Shown here: positions 6,463 to 13,571 of the stretch, piece by piece
How positions within the stretch are numbered: position 1 is the first letter of the stretch
Layout: each line of letters starts with the position of its first letter
Assembly: GCA_022615475.1 (NCBI GenBank)
Contig: JAKEGQ010000101.1
Coordinates: forward strand, 1-17,314
Direction of reading: 5' to 3'
DNA from: Candidatus Methylomirabilota bacterium
GTDB lineage: Bacteria > Methylomirabilota > Methylomirabilia > Methylomirabilales > CSP1-5
Length of the DNA: 17,314 nucleotides
Made by a program: the position numbers and the translations under genes
Notes under the pieces: generated by a model
Databases searched by the model: none
The model's input: only the letters and a program-made list of their open reading frames with translations
Told to the model about the DNA's origin: nothing

Positions 6463-7392
6463 TCACTCTGTTAATCGCACTCGAGGGTCCACGAGTGCGT
6501 ACGCGAGATCGACGACGAGATTCGCCCCGAGGTAGATGAGGGCGAACAGGAGCGTCGCCCCCAACACCACGGGGAGGTCGCGATTGCCCACCGCAGCGAC
6601 CAGCAGGCGACCCAGCCCTGGCCAGGCAAAGACCGTTTCGGTGAGGGGTGCGCCGACCAGGAGGTCTCCGAGGCCGATCCCGGCGAGGGTCAGGATCGGC
6701 AAGATCCCGTTCCGAAGGCCGTGCTTCAAGATGACGACTCGCTCTGAGAGACCCTTGGCCCGCGCCGTCCGTACGTATTCCTGTCGGAGAACCTCGAGGA
6801 GAGCGCTCCGCGTCATCCGTGCGATGTAGCCCGACTGGAGTGCCCCCAGCGTCAGCGCGGGAAGCACGAGGTGGCCGAGGGCTCCATCCCCGTATCCGGA
6901 GATGGGAAACCATCCAAGCGAGACCGCAAAGAGCAGAATCAGCATCATGCCCAGCCAGAAGACGGGCGTCGAGATGCCGAGGAGCGAGAAGGTCATCATG
7001 AGGAGGTCCGCGGCGGTGTTATGTCGCACTGCCGCCACGGTGCCCGCCGCCATTCCGAGCACGATTGCCACCACCATCGCCGCAACCGCCAGCCGCACGG
7101 TCGCCGGGAGACGCTCGGCAAGGGTCTGACTCACCGGCCTTCCCTGCCGGTAGGAGTAACCCAAATCTCCGACGAGGAGCTTCCCCATATAGAGCACATA
7201 GCGATGCCATAGCGGCTTATCGAGCCCATATTCTGCCCGAATCCTGGCCATCACCTCTGGATCGGCGCGCTGCCCCATCATCGCCCGGACCGGATCCCCG
7301 AGGGCCACGTGCGTCAACAGAAAGATGATCAGCGTCACGCCAAAGAGGACCGGGACCGCCTGCCCGCACCTGCTGAGGAGATACCTCCTCAC
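6463..7392 (-). CDS. oppB: Peptide/nickel-family ABC transporter permease (OppB/DppB type)
   Basis: This is the first permease of the importer, about 309 residues. The N terminus RRYLLSRCGQAVPVLFGVT runs into the first membrane helix and then LGDPV, the normal OppB beginning. GLDKPLWHRYVLYM and GDLGYSYRQGRPV mark the periplasmic region. Five further helices follow. The EAA loop is EYVRTARAKGLSE through HGLRN (about 205-228), and ETVFAWPGLGRL (252-263) is diagnostic. The open frame extends upstream, but that part is unlike any permease. I chose the GTG at 7390-7392, preceded by a G-run (GGGGGG) 4 nt away. It follows the hydrolase gene after 64 nt. Confidence 0.92.
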   Translation of the reverse strand: MRRYLLSRCGQAVPVLFGVTLIIFLLTHVALGDPVRAMMGQRADPEVMARIRAEYGLDKPLWHRYVLYMGKLLVGDLGYSYRQGRPVSQTLAERLPATVRLAVAAMVVAIVLGMAAGTVAAVRHNTAADLLMMTFSLLGISTPVFWLGMMLILLFAVSLGWFPISGYGDGALGHLVLPALTLGALQSGYIARMTRSALLEVLRQEYVRTARAKGLSERVVILKHGLRNGILPILTLAGIGLGDLLVGAPLTETVFAWPGLGRLLVAAVGNRDLPVVLGATLLFALIYLGANLVVDLAYALVDPRVRLTE

Positions 7393-7456
7393 CGTTCCCC
7401 CCAAGACAGCGACTGTTTGGCTCTGTGCAGCCTGTAGTGACGACTGCCTTCTCCCC

Positions 7457-8326
7457 TCATCGCTCCAGGACCTCGCCGAAGAAGGCCAGCACCTTCTCCC
7501 TGTACTTCTTCGGGTCCCTCGCATAGGTCCCACCGTGACTGGCCCCCTCGATGATCCACAGCTCCGCTCGACCGGGCGGCGCGGCCTCATAGAGGAGGCG
7601 GGCGTGCTCGACAGGGATCTGTCGGTCACCCGCCCCATGAATAATTAGGATCGGCTGCCCAGCCCTGGTAATGGCCCGGCGAGGAGCGATCTCGCCGAGA
7701 TCGACGCCCAGCAGGGACGCGTAGGATCGGATGAGCCAGACGACGGGGGCCTTGGTGACGCCAGGGAGGTAGCTGTAGACCGCCTCCACCATCCGTTCCA
7801 TGTCGGCGAAGGAGGAATCCGCCACGATCCCCTTGAGGTCGGCGTCCTCGGCCAGGAGGAGGACTGCCGCCCCAAGAGAAAAGCCGAGGCCGCCGATCGT
7901 TTTCTCACCGCGCCCCCTGAGATACCGGATGGCAGCCTTGAGATCCTCCTGCTCTCGGTATCCGAGCGTGGTCATCCCCCCCTCGCTCTGACCAAAGAAC
8001 CGAAAGTCGAACAGGAAGAGGTTATACCGGGGGTGGAGGAACTGAGCGAGGGGGAGCAGATCGCCCTTGTCGGCAGGATAGCCGTGGGTCACGATGATGG
8101 TACCTTTTGGCCTCGCGCCAGGGATATACCATCCTCGGAGCGTCAAGCCGTCTGCGGTGGGGAAACGCACGTCCTCATAGGGGAGCTTGAGATGCAGAGG
8201 GGTGATGTTGGAGTGAAACTTGAGGGGATGAATGGCTAACACAAACTGGACCGTTGCAAAGAGAAAGATCCCGACCGTGAGGGAGACGATAACCCTGAAC
8301 AGCAGAGAAAGGGACGAACGTCTCAC
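7457..8326 (-). CDS. Alpha/beta hydrolase with N-terminal membrane anchor
   Basis: This is a serine hydrolase of about 289 residues in the alpha/beta fold, of the BEM46/DUF-type 'abhydrolase' group; the true substrate is unknown. A membrane helix spans about 8-32 (FRVIVSLTVGIFLFATVQFV), so the enzyme is probably tethered with its catalytic domain outside the cytoplasm. The oxyanion region is VTHGYPADKGD. The nucleophile Ser150 lies in GFSLG, the acid is Asp234 (HGAGDRQIP) and the base is His264 (GASHGG). All three catalytic residues are present. The start is uncertain. I chose the GTG at 8324-8326, because the upstream part of the frame (to 8458) is low-complexity and unlike a protein. It sits between the threonine aldolase and oppB genes, an unusual place. 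Esterase, amidase or peptidase activity are all possible. Confidence 0.82.
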   Translation of the reverse strand: MRRSSLSLLFRVIVSLTVGIFLFATVQFVLAIHPLKFHSNITPLHLKLPYEDVRFPTADGLTLRGWYIPGARPKGTIIVTHGYPADKGDLLPLAQFLHPRYNLFLFDFRFFGQSEGGMTTLGYREQEDLKAAIRYLRGRGEKTIGGLGFSLGAAVLLLAEDADLKGIVADSSFADMERMVEAVYSYLPGVTKAPVVWLIRSYASLLGVDLGEIAPRRAITRAGQPILIIHGAGDRQIPVEHARLLYEAAPPGRAELWIIEGASHGGTYARDPKKYREKVLAFFGEVLER

Positions 8327-8474
8327 GCCCGTTCCGCGGCTATACGGGCTCGGATGCAGTCCGTCGCCCTGACTCGCTCCGGGTCCCCGTTGCCGAGCTT
8401 CCAATCGAGTCCCCTTCCCTCCCCCGTCCCGCGAGAAACCGGGTGACCATGCACACAATCCATCCGTTGCGCAC

Positions 8475-9524
8475 TCATCCCGAGGCCATGATCTGTTGAA
8501 TCATAGTCAGGGCACGCTCGACATCCGCCGGGGACACGTCCTTGTGGGTGAGACACCGGATCGACTCGGCGGAAATCTGGTGGACGAGGACTCGCTCTTC
8601 CCGGAGTCTTCGGGCGAGCGTCGCGGCGGTGATCGTGGGGTGCCGGACGGCGAAGATCACGATGTTCGTTTGCACACGCTTCAGATCGATCTCGATTCCC
8701 TCGATGCCACTCAGACCCTCGGCTAAGAGCCGGGCGTTGTCGTGATCTTCCTTCAATCGATCGACCATCGTTGCAAGGGCGACGATTCCGGCGGCCGCAA
8801 TCACCCCTGCCTGGCGCATTCCACCTCCCAGGAGCTTTCGAAATCGTCTGGCGCGGTCTATGAAGGCCTGGCGCCCGACCAACAGGGAGCCAACGGGGGC
8901 GGCGAGGCTCTTTGACAGACAGAACATCACCGAATCGGCCCATCGCGTAAATGCCGTTGCCGGAACCTCCATTGCCATCGCCGCGTTAAAGATTCGAGCC
9001 CCATCGAGATGGACGGCCACGCCGGCATCACGGGCCAGCTCACTTATCTCCTGGAGGAGGGTCGGCGGATAGATCGTTCCCCCTCCCCGGTTGGTCGGGC
9101 TCTCGAGGCAGATGAGAGCGGTGCGCGGGGTGTGGAGGCTTTCCGGCCGGATCGCCTCGCGGACCTCCTGGGGGTCGAGGATACCATGCGTTCCCCTCAG
9201 GGTCCGGGTAAGGATCCCGGCGAGAAAGGCCGGTCCCCCGACCTCAAAACTATAGATGTGGCAATTCTCCTCGAGGATAACCTCCTCTCCCCTGGCCGCA
9301 TGAGCCAACAGGGCAACCTGGTTCCCCATGGTCCCGGAGGGGACGAAGAGGGCCGCCTCCTTACCCAGGCGTTCTGCAGCCAGAACCTCCAGCCGCCTGA
9401 CGGTGGGGTCCTCGCCATAGACATCATCTCCCACTACCGCGCCTCGCATCGCCTCCCGCATCGCCTCGGTGGGAGTGGTCACGGTATCACTTCTGAGATC
9501 GATGAAACGCTCGCCCCGATCCAT
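8475..9524 (-). CDS. ltaE: Low-specificity L-threonine aldolase
   Basis: This PLP enzyme splits L-threonine or allo-threonine to glycine and acetaldehyde, and it can act on other beta-hydroxy amino acids. Its 349 residues match the family length. Motifs in order are FIDLRSDTVTTPTEAM, GDDVYGEDPTV, LFVPSGTMGNQ, NCHIYSFE with the active-site His at about 89, VHLDGARIFNAA (about 172) and the PLP lysine at about 205 in FCLSKSLAAPVGS. The residue after that lysine is Ser where Gly is common, a mild oddity. The ATG at 9522-9524 overlaps the TGA of the solute-binding-protein gene (TGATG), with GGAGG 7 nt upstream. GTG codons farther upstream are possible but weaker. Translation is therefore coupled to the transporter gene. 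Confidence 0.92.
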   Translation of the reverse strand: MDRGERFIDLRSDTVTTPTEAMREAMRGAVVGDDVYGEDPTVRRLEVLAAERLGKEAALFVPSGTMGNQVALLAHAARGEEVILEENCHIYSFEVGGPAFLAGILTRTLRGTHGILDPQEVREAIRPESLHTPRTALICLESPTNRGGGTIYPPTLLQEISELARDAGVAVHLDGARIFNAAMAMEVPATAFTRWADSVMFCLSKSLAAPVGSLLVGRQAFIDRARRFRKLLGGGMRQAGVIAAAGIVALATMVDRLKEDHDNARLLAEGLSGIEGIEIDLKRVQTNIVIFAVRHPTITAATLARRLREERVLVHQISAESIRCLTHKDVSPADVERALTMIQQIMASG

Positions 9525-11140
9525 CACCCTCCCTCCGTCTCCAGCCACACCATGCGCATCTGGACATTTCCGAGGGTCGGCGAGCTATCCATCGCCGAGA
9601 TCTGCTCCCGGAGGCCCCTGACCCGGGGCTGGATCAGGACATCGGTGCTGTAGTAATGCAAGAAGATCCACGGGGCATCCTCAACGATGATCTTCTCCGC
9701 CTCTCGGTAGAGTCGCGTGCGTTCCAGGGGGCTCAGGCCTGCGTCGGCCCGGTCCAGGAGCGCGTCCACGCGGGAATTGGCGTAGCGGGAGAGATTCCCC
9801 TTGGATCCCCTATTGCGGCTGTGGAAGAGGACGGTGAGGAAGTTCTCCGGATCGGGATAGTCTGCCAGCCACCCGAGCCGGAACAGCTGGACATCCCCCC
9901 TGTCCAGCAGATTGAGGTAGGCAGGCCAGTCCATTTCTCGAAGCTCGACCGTCACACCGATCTCCCGAAGCATTCCCTGGACGAACTCGGCAATCTTTCG
10001 GTTGACCAGTCCGGTATTGTAATGAAACGTCAGGGATGGCAGGCCCTTGCCCCCCTCATGTCCCGCCTCGGCCAGGAGCCGGGTGGCGAGCGCTTTGTTG
10101 TAGGGGTATCCCTGCAGGTCTCGGTTATGCCCCATCATCCCCGGAGGAAGGATCGAGCGTGCCGGCACGACCCTCTTCTCGAGAATCACGGCGGCGACAG
10201 CCTCCTTGTCCACAATGTGGTTGAAGGCCTGTCGTAGTTTCGGGTTTCCCCGGAAAGGCGGTCTCTCGAGATTAAACTGAATGGCATTGATCCCCAGGGA
10301 GGGGCCGGAGAAGAGCGTGCGGCTCAACGTCGGGTCGTCCCGCACCATTTGAAAAAGGCCCGTGGGGATGTCGCTGTGGTCGAGACGTCCTGCCTTGAAC
10401 TCCTGAAAACGGGTCATCTCATCCGGGATCACCCGAAAGACGATCCGATCCAGATACGGGGCACCCTGGAAGTAGTCCGGATTGGCGTCTAGGACCACCC
10501 GATCATCGTGTCGCCATTCGCGAAAGCGGAACGGCCCGGTCCCCATCGGGTGCGTGGAAAACTGCCGTCCCCAGCGCGCCGTCTCCTCTCTGGGGACGAC
10601 GCTGGCGGCCGGATAGGCCAAGAGGGCGAGGAAGGGGGCGAAGGGACGTTCGAGGGTAAGCTGCAGCCTGTGCGGCCCGAGAATCTCGATTCCCGCGAGC
10701 GTGCTGGCCTTTCCCGCCATGAATTCCCGTGCCCCCTGCAGCTTCTCCAGGATCCAGGTCCGCTCCGACTGCGTTTCCGGATGGAGTAGGCGCTCAAAGC
10801 TGTAGCGGAAGTCTTCGGCGGTCACGGACCGGCCGTTGTGGAATCGGACCTCGGGCCGGAGATCGAAGGTGTAGATCCGTCCGTCGCCGGAGACGACCCA
10901 TCGCCTCGCAATGGCCGGCTGGACCTTGAGGTCCCGGTCGAGGCTGACGAGCCCGTCATACAGCTCGGAGGCGACCGCGTGGGAGACGGTATCGGTGATG
11001 TGGGCCGGATCGAGCGACGGTGGGTCCGACGGACCCAGGGTGTAGTGGTAGGTCCCTCCCCGCCGAGGGAGAGTTCCCTCCCCGAACAGCAGACTCGCCC
11101 AGAGGATCAGGCCGGCCGTGAAAAGGATCCGCTGCGCCAT
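9524..11140 (-). CDS. Extracellular solute-binding protein, family 5 (peptide/nickel ABC importer)
   Basis: This periplasmic binding protein delivers substrate to the OppBCDF importer encoded downstream. It has about 538 residues from the chosen ATG (11138-11140). The N terminus MAQRILFTAGLILWASLLF is a signal peptide, and there is no lipobox cysteine. Family features include SLDPAHITDTVS, ELYDGLVSLD, a typical VRFHNGRSVTAEDFRYSFER stretch, GTGPFRFREW and LGWLADYPDPENFL. An ATG at 11204-11206 would add 22 residues ahead of the signal peptide. It lies just after the aminotransferase stop and gives a poorer N terminus. The 3' end overlaps ltaE. The ligand cannot be assigned. Di- or oligopeptides are the default for the family, but nickel, sugars and other molecules are also known. 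Confidence 0.9.
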   Translation of the reverse strand: MAQRILFTAGLILWASLLFGEGTLPRRGGTYHYTLGPSDPPSLDPAHITDTVSHAVASELYDGLVSLDRDLKVQPAIARRWVVSGDGRIYTFDLRPEVRFHNGRSVTAEDFRYSFERLLHPETQSERTWILEKLQGAREFMAGKASTLAGIEILGPHRLQLTLERPFAPFLALLAYPAASVVPREETARWGRQFSTHPMGTGPFRFREWRHDDRVVLDANPDYFQGAPYLDRIVFRVIPDEMTRFQEFKAGRLDHSDIPTGLFQMVRDDPTLSRTLFSGPSLGINAIQFNLERPPFRGNPKLRQAFNHIVDKEAVAAVILEKRVVPARSILPPGMMGHNRDLQGYPYNKALATRLLAEAGHEGGKGLPSLTFHYNTGLVNRKIAEFVQGMLREIGVTVELREMDWPAYLNLLDRGDVQLFRLGWLADYPDPENFLTVLFHSRNRGSKGNLSRYANSRVDALLDRADAGLSPLERTRLYREAEKIIVEDAPWIFLHYYSTDVLIQPRVRGLREQISAMDSSPTLGNVQMRMVWLETEGG

Positions 11141-11209
11141 CGTTGAGCACGCACGTCCCGGCACTCTCTCGAGGGCGGGCGCGGTCCCCTGCCCCGGTCT
11201 GCGCATCTC

Positions 11210-12406
11210 TCAGCGGAGCTGCTCGAGCGCCCTGCCCATCCGCTCGCACCCCTCGCGGATCTGCTCCATGGTGAGGCAGTATGAGAGGCGGAGGTGCTTG
11301 TCACTCCCAAAATCGCCGCCCGGGACGGCCGTGACGCGGGCCTCCCGAATGAGATAGGCCACGAGATCGGTGGAGCTGTTGATCTTGCGCCCTCGGGCAA
11401 TTTTTTTCCCGTAGAAGGCGGACACATTGGGAAAGGCGTAAAAGGCCCCCTGCGGCGGGACACATGTCATTCCCGGAATCCGTTGCAGGTGCTCCAGGAG
11501 ATGGTGTCGTCGCCTATCGAACTCCACTCGCATCACCTCGACCGTCTCCTGCGACCCCAAGAGAGCGGCCACGGCCGCCTTCTGGCTGATCGAGGTCGGG
11601 GCCGAGGTGGAGTGGCTCTGGAGATCGATCATGGCCTTGATGATCTCCTTGGGTCCAGCCGCATACCCCAATCGCCATCCGGTCATCGCATAGGTCTTAG
11701 ACACCGCACCCACGACAAAGGTCCGTGCCTTGACCTCCTCTCCCAAGGATGCGATGCTCACGTGCTTGACCCCGTCATACGTCAGTGTTTCGTAGGCCTC
11801 ATCCGAGACAAGATAGAAATCCTTCTCCACCGCGAGTTCGGCGATTGCCTTGAGTTCCTCGGTCTCGATCACCGCGCCCGTGGGGTTGCAGGGGGAATTG
11901 AGGATCAACGCCTTCGTCCGAGGGGTCAGGACCCGCTCGATGTCTCTTCGCTTCAGGCGGAAACCCTCCTCCTCAGCGGTTGGCACAAAGACCGGGGTGG
12001 CCGCGGCCAGCCGGACCTGTTCCGGATACGTCACCCAGTACGGCACGGGAATGATGATCTCGTCTCGCTTATCGAACAGGACCATCGCCAGATTATAGAG
12101 GGCCTGTTTGGAGCCGGCACAGGCAATGACCTCGTCCCGGGTATATTCCAGTCCATTATCCCGTTTCAGCTTGGCGACCACCGCGTCCCGGAGCTGATCA
12201 GTCCCCGCGACCGCCGTGTACCGAGTGAATCCCTCTCGGATGGCTTGTATACCCGCCTCTTTGACGTGTTTCGGGGTCTCGAAATCGGGCTCCCCCCCCG
12301 CAAGGCTGATGACGTCGATGCCCTCTGCCTGCATCTGCTTCGCCAGGGCGGTCAGGGCGAGGGTCGACGAGGGGCTGATGCTCCGCACGCGTCGTGACAG
12401 GGCCAT
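11210..12406 (-). CDS. aspC: Class I/II pyridoxal-phosphate aminotransferase, aspartate aminotransferase type
   Basis: This cytoplasmic PLP enzyme exchanges the amino group between aspartate (or a related amino acid) and 2-oxoglutarate. The 398-residue length and motifs fit aspartate aminotransferase subgroup Ib. They include SLAGGEPDFETP, RYTAVAGTDQLR, NSPCNPTGAV, the PLP-binding Asp202 in VSDEAYE, the PLP lysine 237 in GAVSKTYAMTGWRLGY, and the substrate-binding Arg near LRLSYCLT. Members of this subgroup can also act on prephenate, so the precise substrate is open. The ATG (12404-12406) has AAGGAGGG 4 nt upstream. That site overlaps the coaD stop codon region, so the gene is coupled to coaD. 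The frame continues upstream into coaD but that part is not family sequence. Confidence 0.92.
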   Translation of the reverse strand: MALSRRVRSISPSSTLALTALAKQMQAEGIDVISLAGGEPDFETPKHVKEAGIQAIREGFTRYTAVAGTDQLRDAVVAKLKRDNGLEYTRDEVIACAGSKQALYNLAMVLFDKRDEIIIPVPYWVTYPEQVRLAAATPVFVPTAEEEGFRLKRRDIERVLTPRTKALILNSPCNPTGAVIETEELKAIAELAVEKDFYLVSDEAYETLTYDGVKHVSIASLGEEVKARTFVVGAVSKTYAMTGWRLGYAAGPKEIIKAMIDLQSHSTSAPTSISQKAAVAALLGSQETVEVMRVEFDRRRHHLLEHLQRIPGMTCVPPQGAFYAFPNVSAFYGKKIARGRKINSSTDLVAYLIREARVTAVPGGDFGSDKHLRLSYCLTMEQIREGCERMGRALEQLR

Positions 12407-12416
12407 GTGTCCCTCC

Positions 12417-12920
12417 TTACCGTTTTCCCGATTTATGCTGGCGATACCTATCCCTGAGCATCCGTTCCGCAAGCGGAGATACCAAACCCTTCACGGTCCC
12501 ACCGAGTAGGGCAACCTCCTTAACCAGCCGCGAGCTCAGGTAGGTATAGGCCTCGTGGGGCATCAGGAAGACGGTCTCGATGTCTTCAGCAATCCGGCGA
12601 TTCATGAGGGCCATCTGGAACTCGTACTCGAAATCGGAGATGGCCCTGAGGCCTCGAATCACGACGGATGCCCCCTGCGTCTTCACATAGTCCACAAGGA
12701 GAGTATGAAAGGCATCAACCCGGACGCCCTGCATGCCCCTCACGGCATCCCGGATGATTTCCATCCGCTCCTCAAGCGTGAAGAGGGGACCTTTTTCGGC
12801 ATTGCCGGAAACCGCCACGATCATCCGAGGAAAGATCTTTAGCGCGCGCTCCAGGATGTCTCGGTGCCCGTTCGTGAAGGGATCAAAGGTGCCGGGATAG
12901 ACCGCCAGGACACTCTTCAT
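12417..12920 (-). CDS. coaD: Pantetheine-phosphate adenylyltransferase
   Basis: This enzyme carries out the fourth step of coenzyme A synthesis: ATP plus 4'-phosphopantetheine gives dephospho-CoA. The protein has 167 residues, the normal size. The nucleotidyltransferase signature is YPGTFDPFTNGH (8-19), with the TNGH form of the HxGH motif. The second signature is YLSSRLVKE (from 127), close to the usual YLSSSLVKE. GLRAISDFEYEFQMA is also diagnostic. The ATG at 12918-12920 overlaps the rsmD stop (ATGA), with GGAGG 7 nt upstream, so the two are coupled; the rsmD-coaD pairing is common across bacteria. Confidence 0.96.
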   Translation of the reverse strand: MKSVLAVYPGTFDPFTNGHRDILERALKIFPRMIVAVSGNAEKGPLFTLEERMEIIRDAVRGMQGVRVDAFHTLLVDYVKTQGASVVIRGLRAISDFEYEFQMALMNRRIAEDIETVFLMPHEAYTYLSSRLVKEVALLGGTVKGLVSPLAERMLRDRYRQHKSGKR

Positions 12921-13480
12921 TCTTCGACCTCCGGTGCGCTTGCGTAGAAACTCAACACGGTCTGGCCGTGTGCCCTTTCTCGGATCCGACGCAGACTCCC
13001 GATACACTCCGGAAGATTCTCCTTGACAAAGTGCTCGACGATCAGAACTCCATCGGGCCGGAGCAGATCTCCGGAGGCTACGACCTCTAACGTGCGACGA
13101 GCGAGGCCGGTCCCATAGGGAGGATCGAGAAAAATGATATCGAAGCGCTCCCGCCGACGGGCGAGACGCGGCAGGACACGTAGCACGTCACCGGCGAGCA
13201 ACCGGCTCTGCCCCAACCCCGTCCTCTCGACGTTTTCCCGGAGAACGCGAAGGCAAGCCGGATCCTGCTCGAGGAACACGACCTCGGCACCGCCACGGCT
13301 CAGGGCCTCGATCCCGACCGCCCCCGATCCAGCGTAGAGGTCAAGAAACCGAACCCCCCGGACTGAGCTTCCGAGAATACCAAAAAGAGCCTCCCGAAGG
13401 TAGTCGGAAGTTGGACGGACCCCCTTCGTCTTCGGAACCTTGAGTTGCCGTCCTTTCGCCTCCCCTGCGATCACCCGCAT
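12917..13480 (-). CDS. rsmD: 16S rRNA (guanine(966)-N2)-methyltransferase
   Basis: This SAM-dependent enzyme methylates G966 of 16S rRNA in the 30S subunit. The 187-residue protein carries the family N terminus RVIAGEAKGRQLKVP and the RPTSDYLREALFGIL stretch. The SAM-binding motif I is FLDLYAGSGAVGIEAL (45-60), followed by an acidic residue in VVFLEQD. The catalytic motif is DPPY at 119-122 (FLDPPYG). Nothing essential is missing. The ATG at 13478-13480 has only a weak ribosome-binding site. The gene starts about 90 nt after the recG stop, across a repeat at 13495-13570, and overlaps coaD by four bases. Confidence 0.95.
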   Translation of the reverse strand: MRVIAGEAKGRQLKVPKTKGVRPTSDYLREALFGILGSSVRGVRFLDLYAGSGAVGIEALSRGGAEVVFLEQDPACLRVLRENVERTGLGQSRLLAGDVLRVLPRLARRRERFDIIFLDPPYGTGLARRTLEVVASGDLLRPDGVLIVEHFVKENLPECIGSLRRIRERAHGQTVLSFYASAPEVEE

Positions 13481-13494
13481 ATCAGCCGCTCTTT

Positions 13495-13570
13495 AGCAGT
13501 CAGCTGTCCGCCGTCAGCAAAGACTTACCTCCGGAAGCTGACAGCTGATGGCTGACAGCCGACAGCTGCT
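13495..13570. repeat. Inverted repeat built of 7-base units between recG and rsmD
   Basis: The right arm is five consecutive 7-base units on the plus strand: AGCTGAC, AGCTGAT, GGCTGAC, AGCCGAC, AGCTGCT (13536-13570). The left arm has units of the same period in the opposite sense: GCAGTCA, GCTGTCC, GCCGTCA (13496-13516). The arms can pair imperfectly around a loop of roughly 17 bases, with bulges and one G-T wobble. It ends two bases before the recG stop codon. It could slow or end transcription after recG, but there is no U-tract. Confidence 0.7.
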
Positions 13571-13571
13571 T

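Noticed and set aside
8327..8474. Small protein or riboswitch leader between ltaE and the hydrolase
   Set aside because: The frame is open through to 8458 but begins with TTG and encodes Gly/Arg/Ser-rich residues with no domain. I recognise no conserved riboswitch core in the 148 bases.
11294..12397. Plus-strand open frame of 367 codons opposite the aminotransferase gene
   Set aside because: It is antisense to a well-supported PLP enzyme and its composition (His, Arg, Gly, Leu) is typical of a shadow frame.
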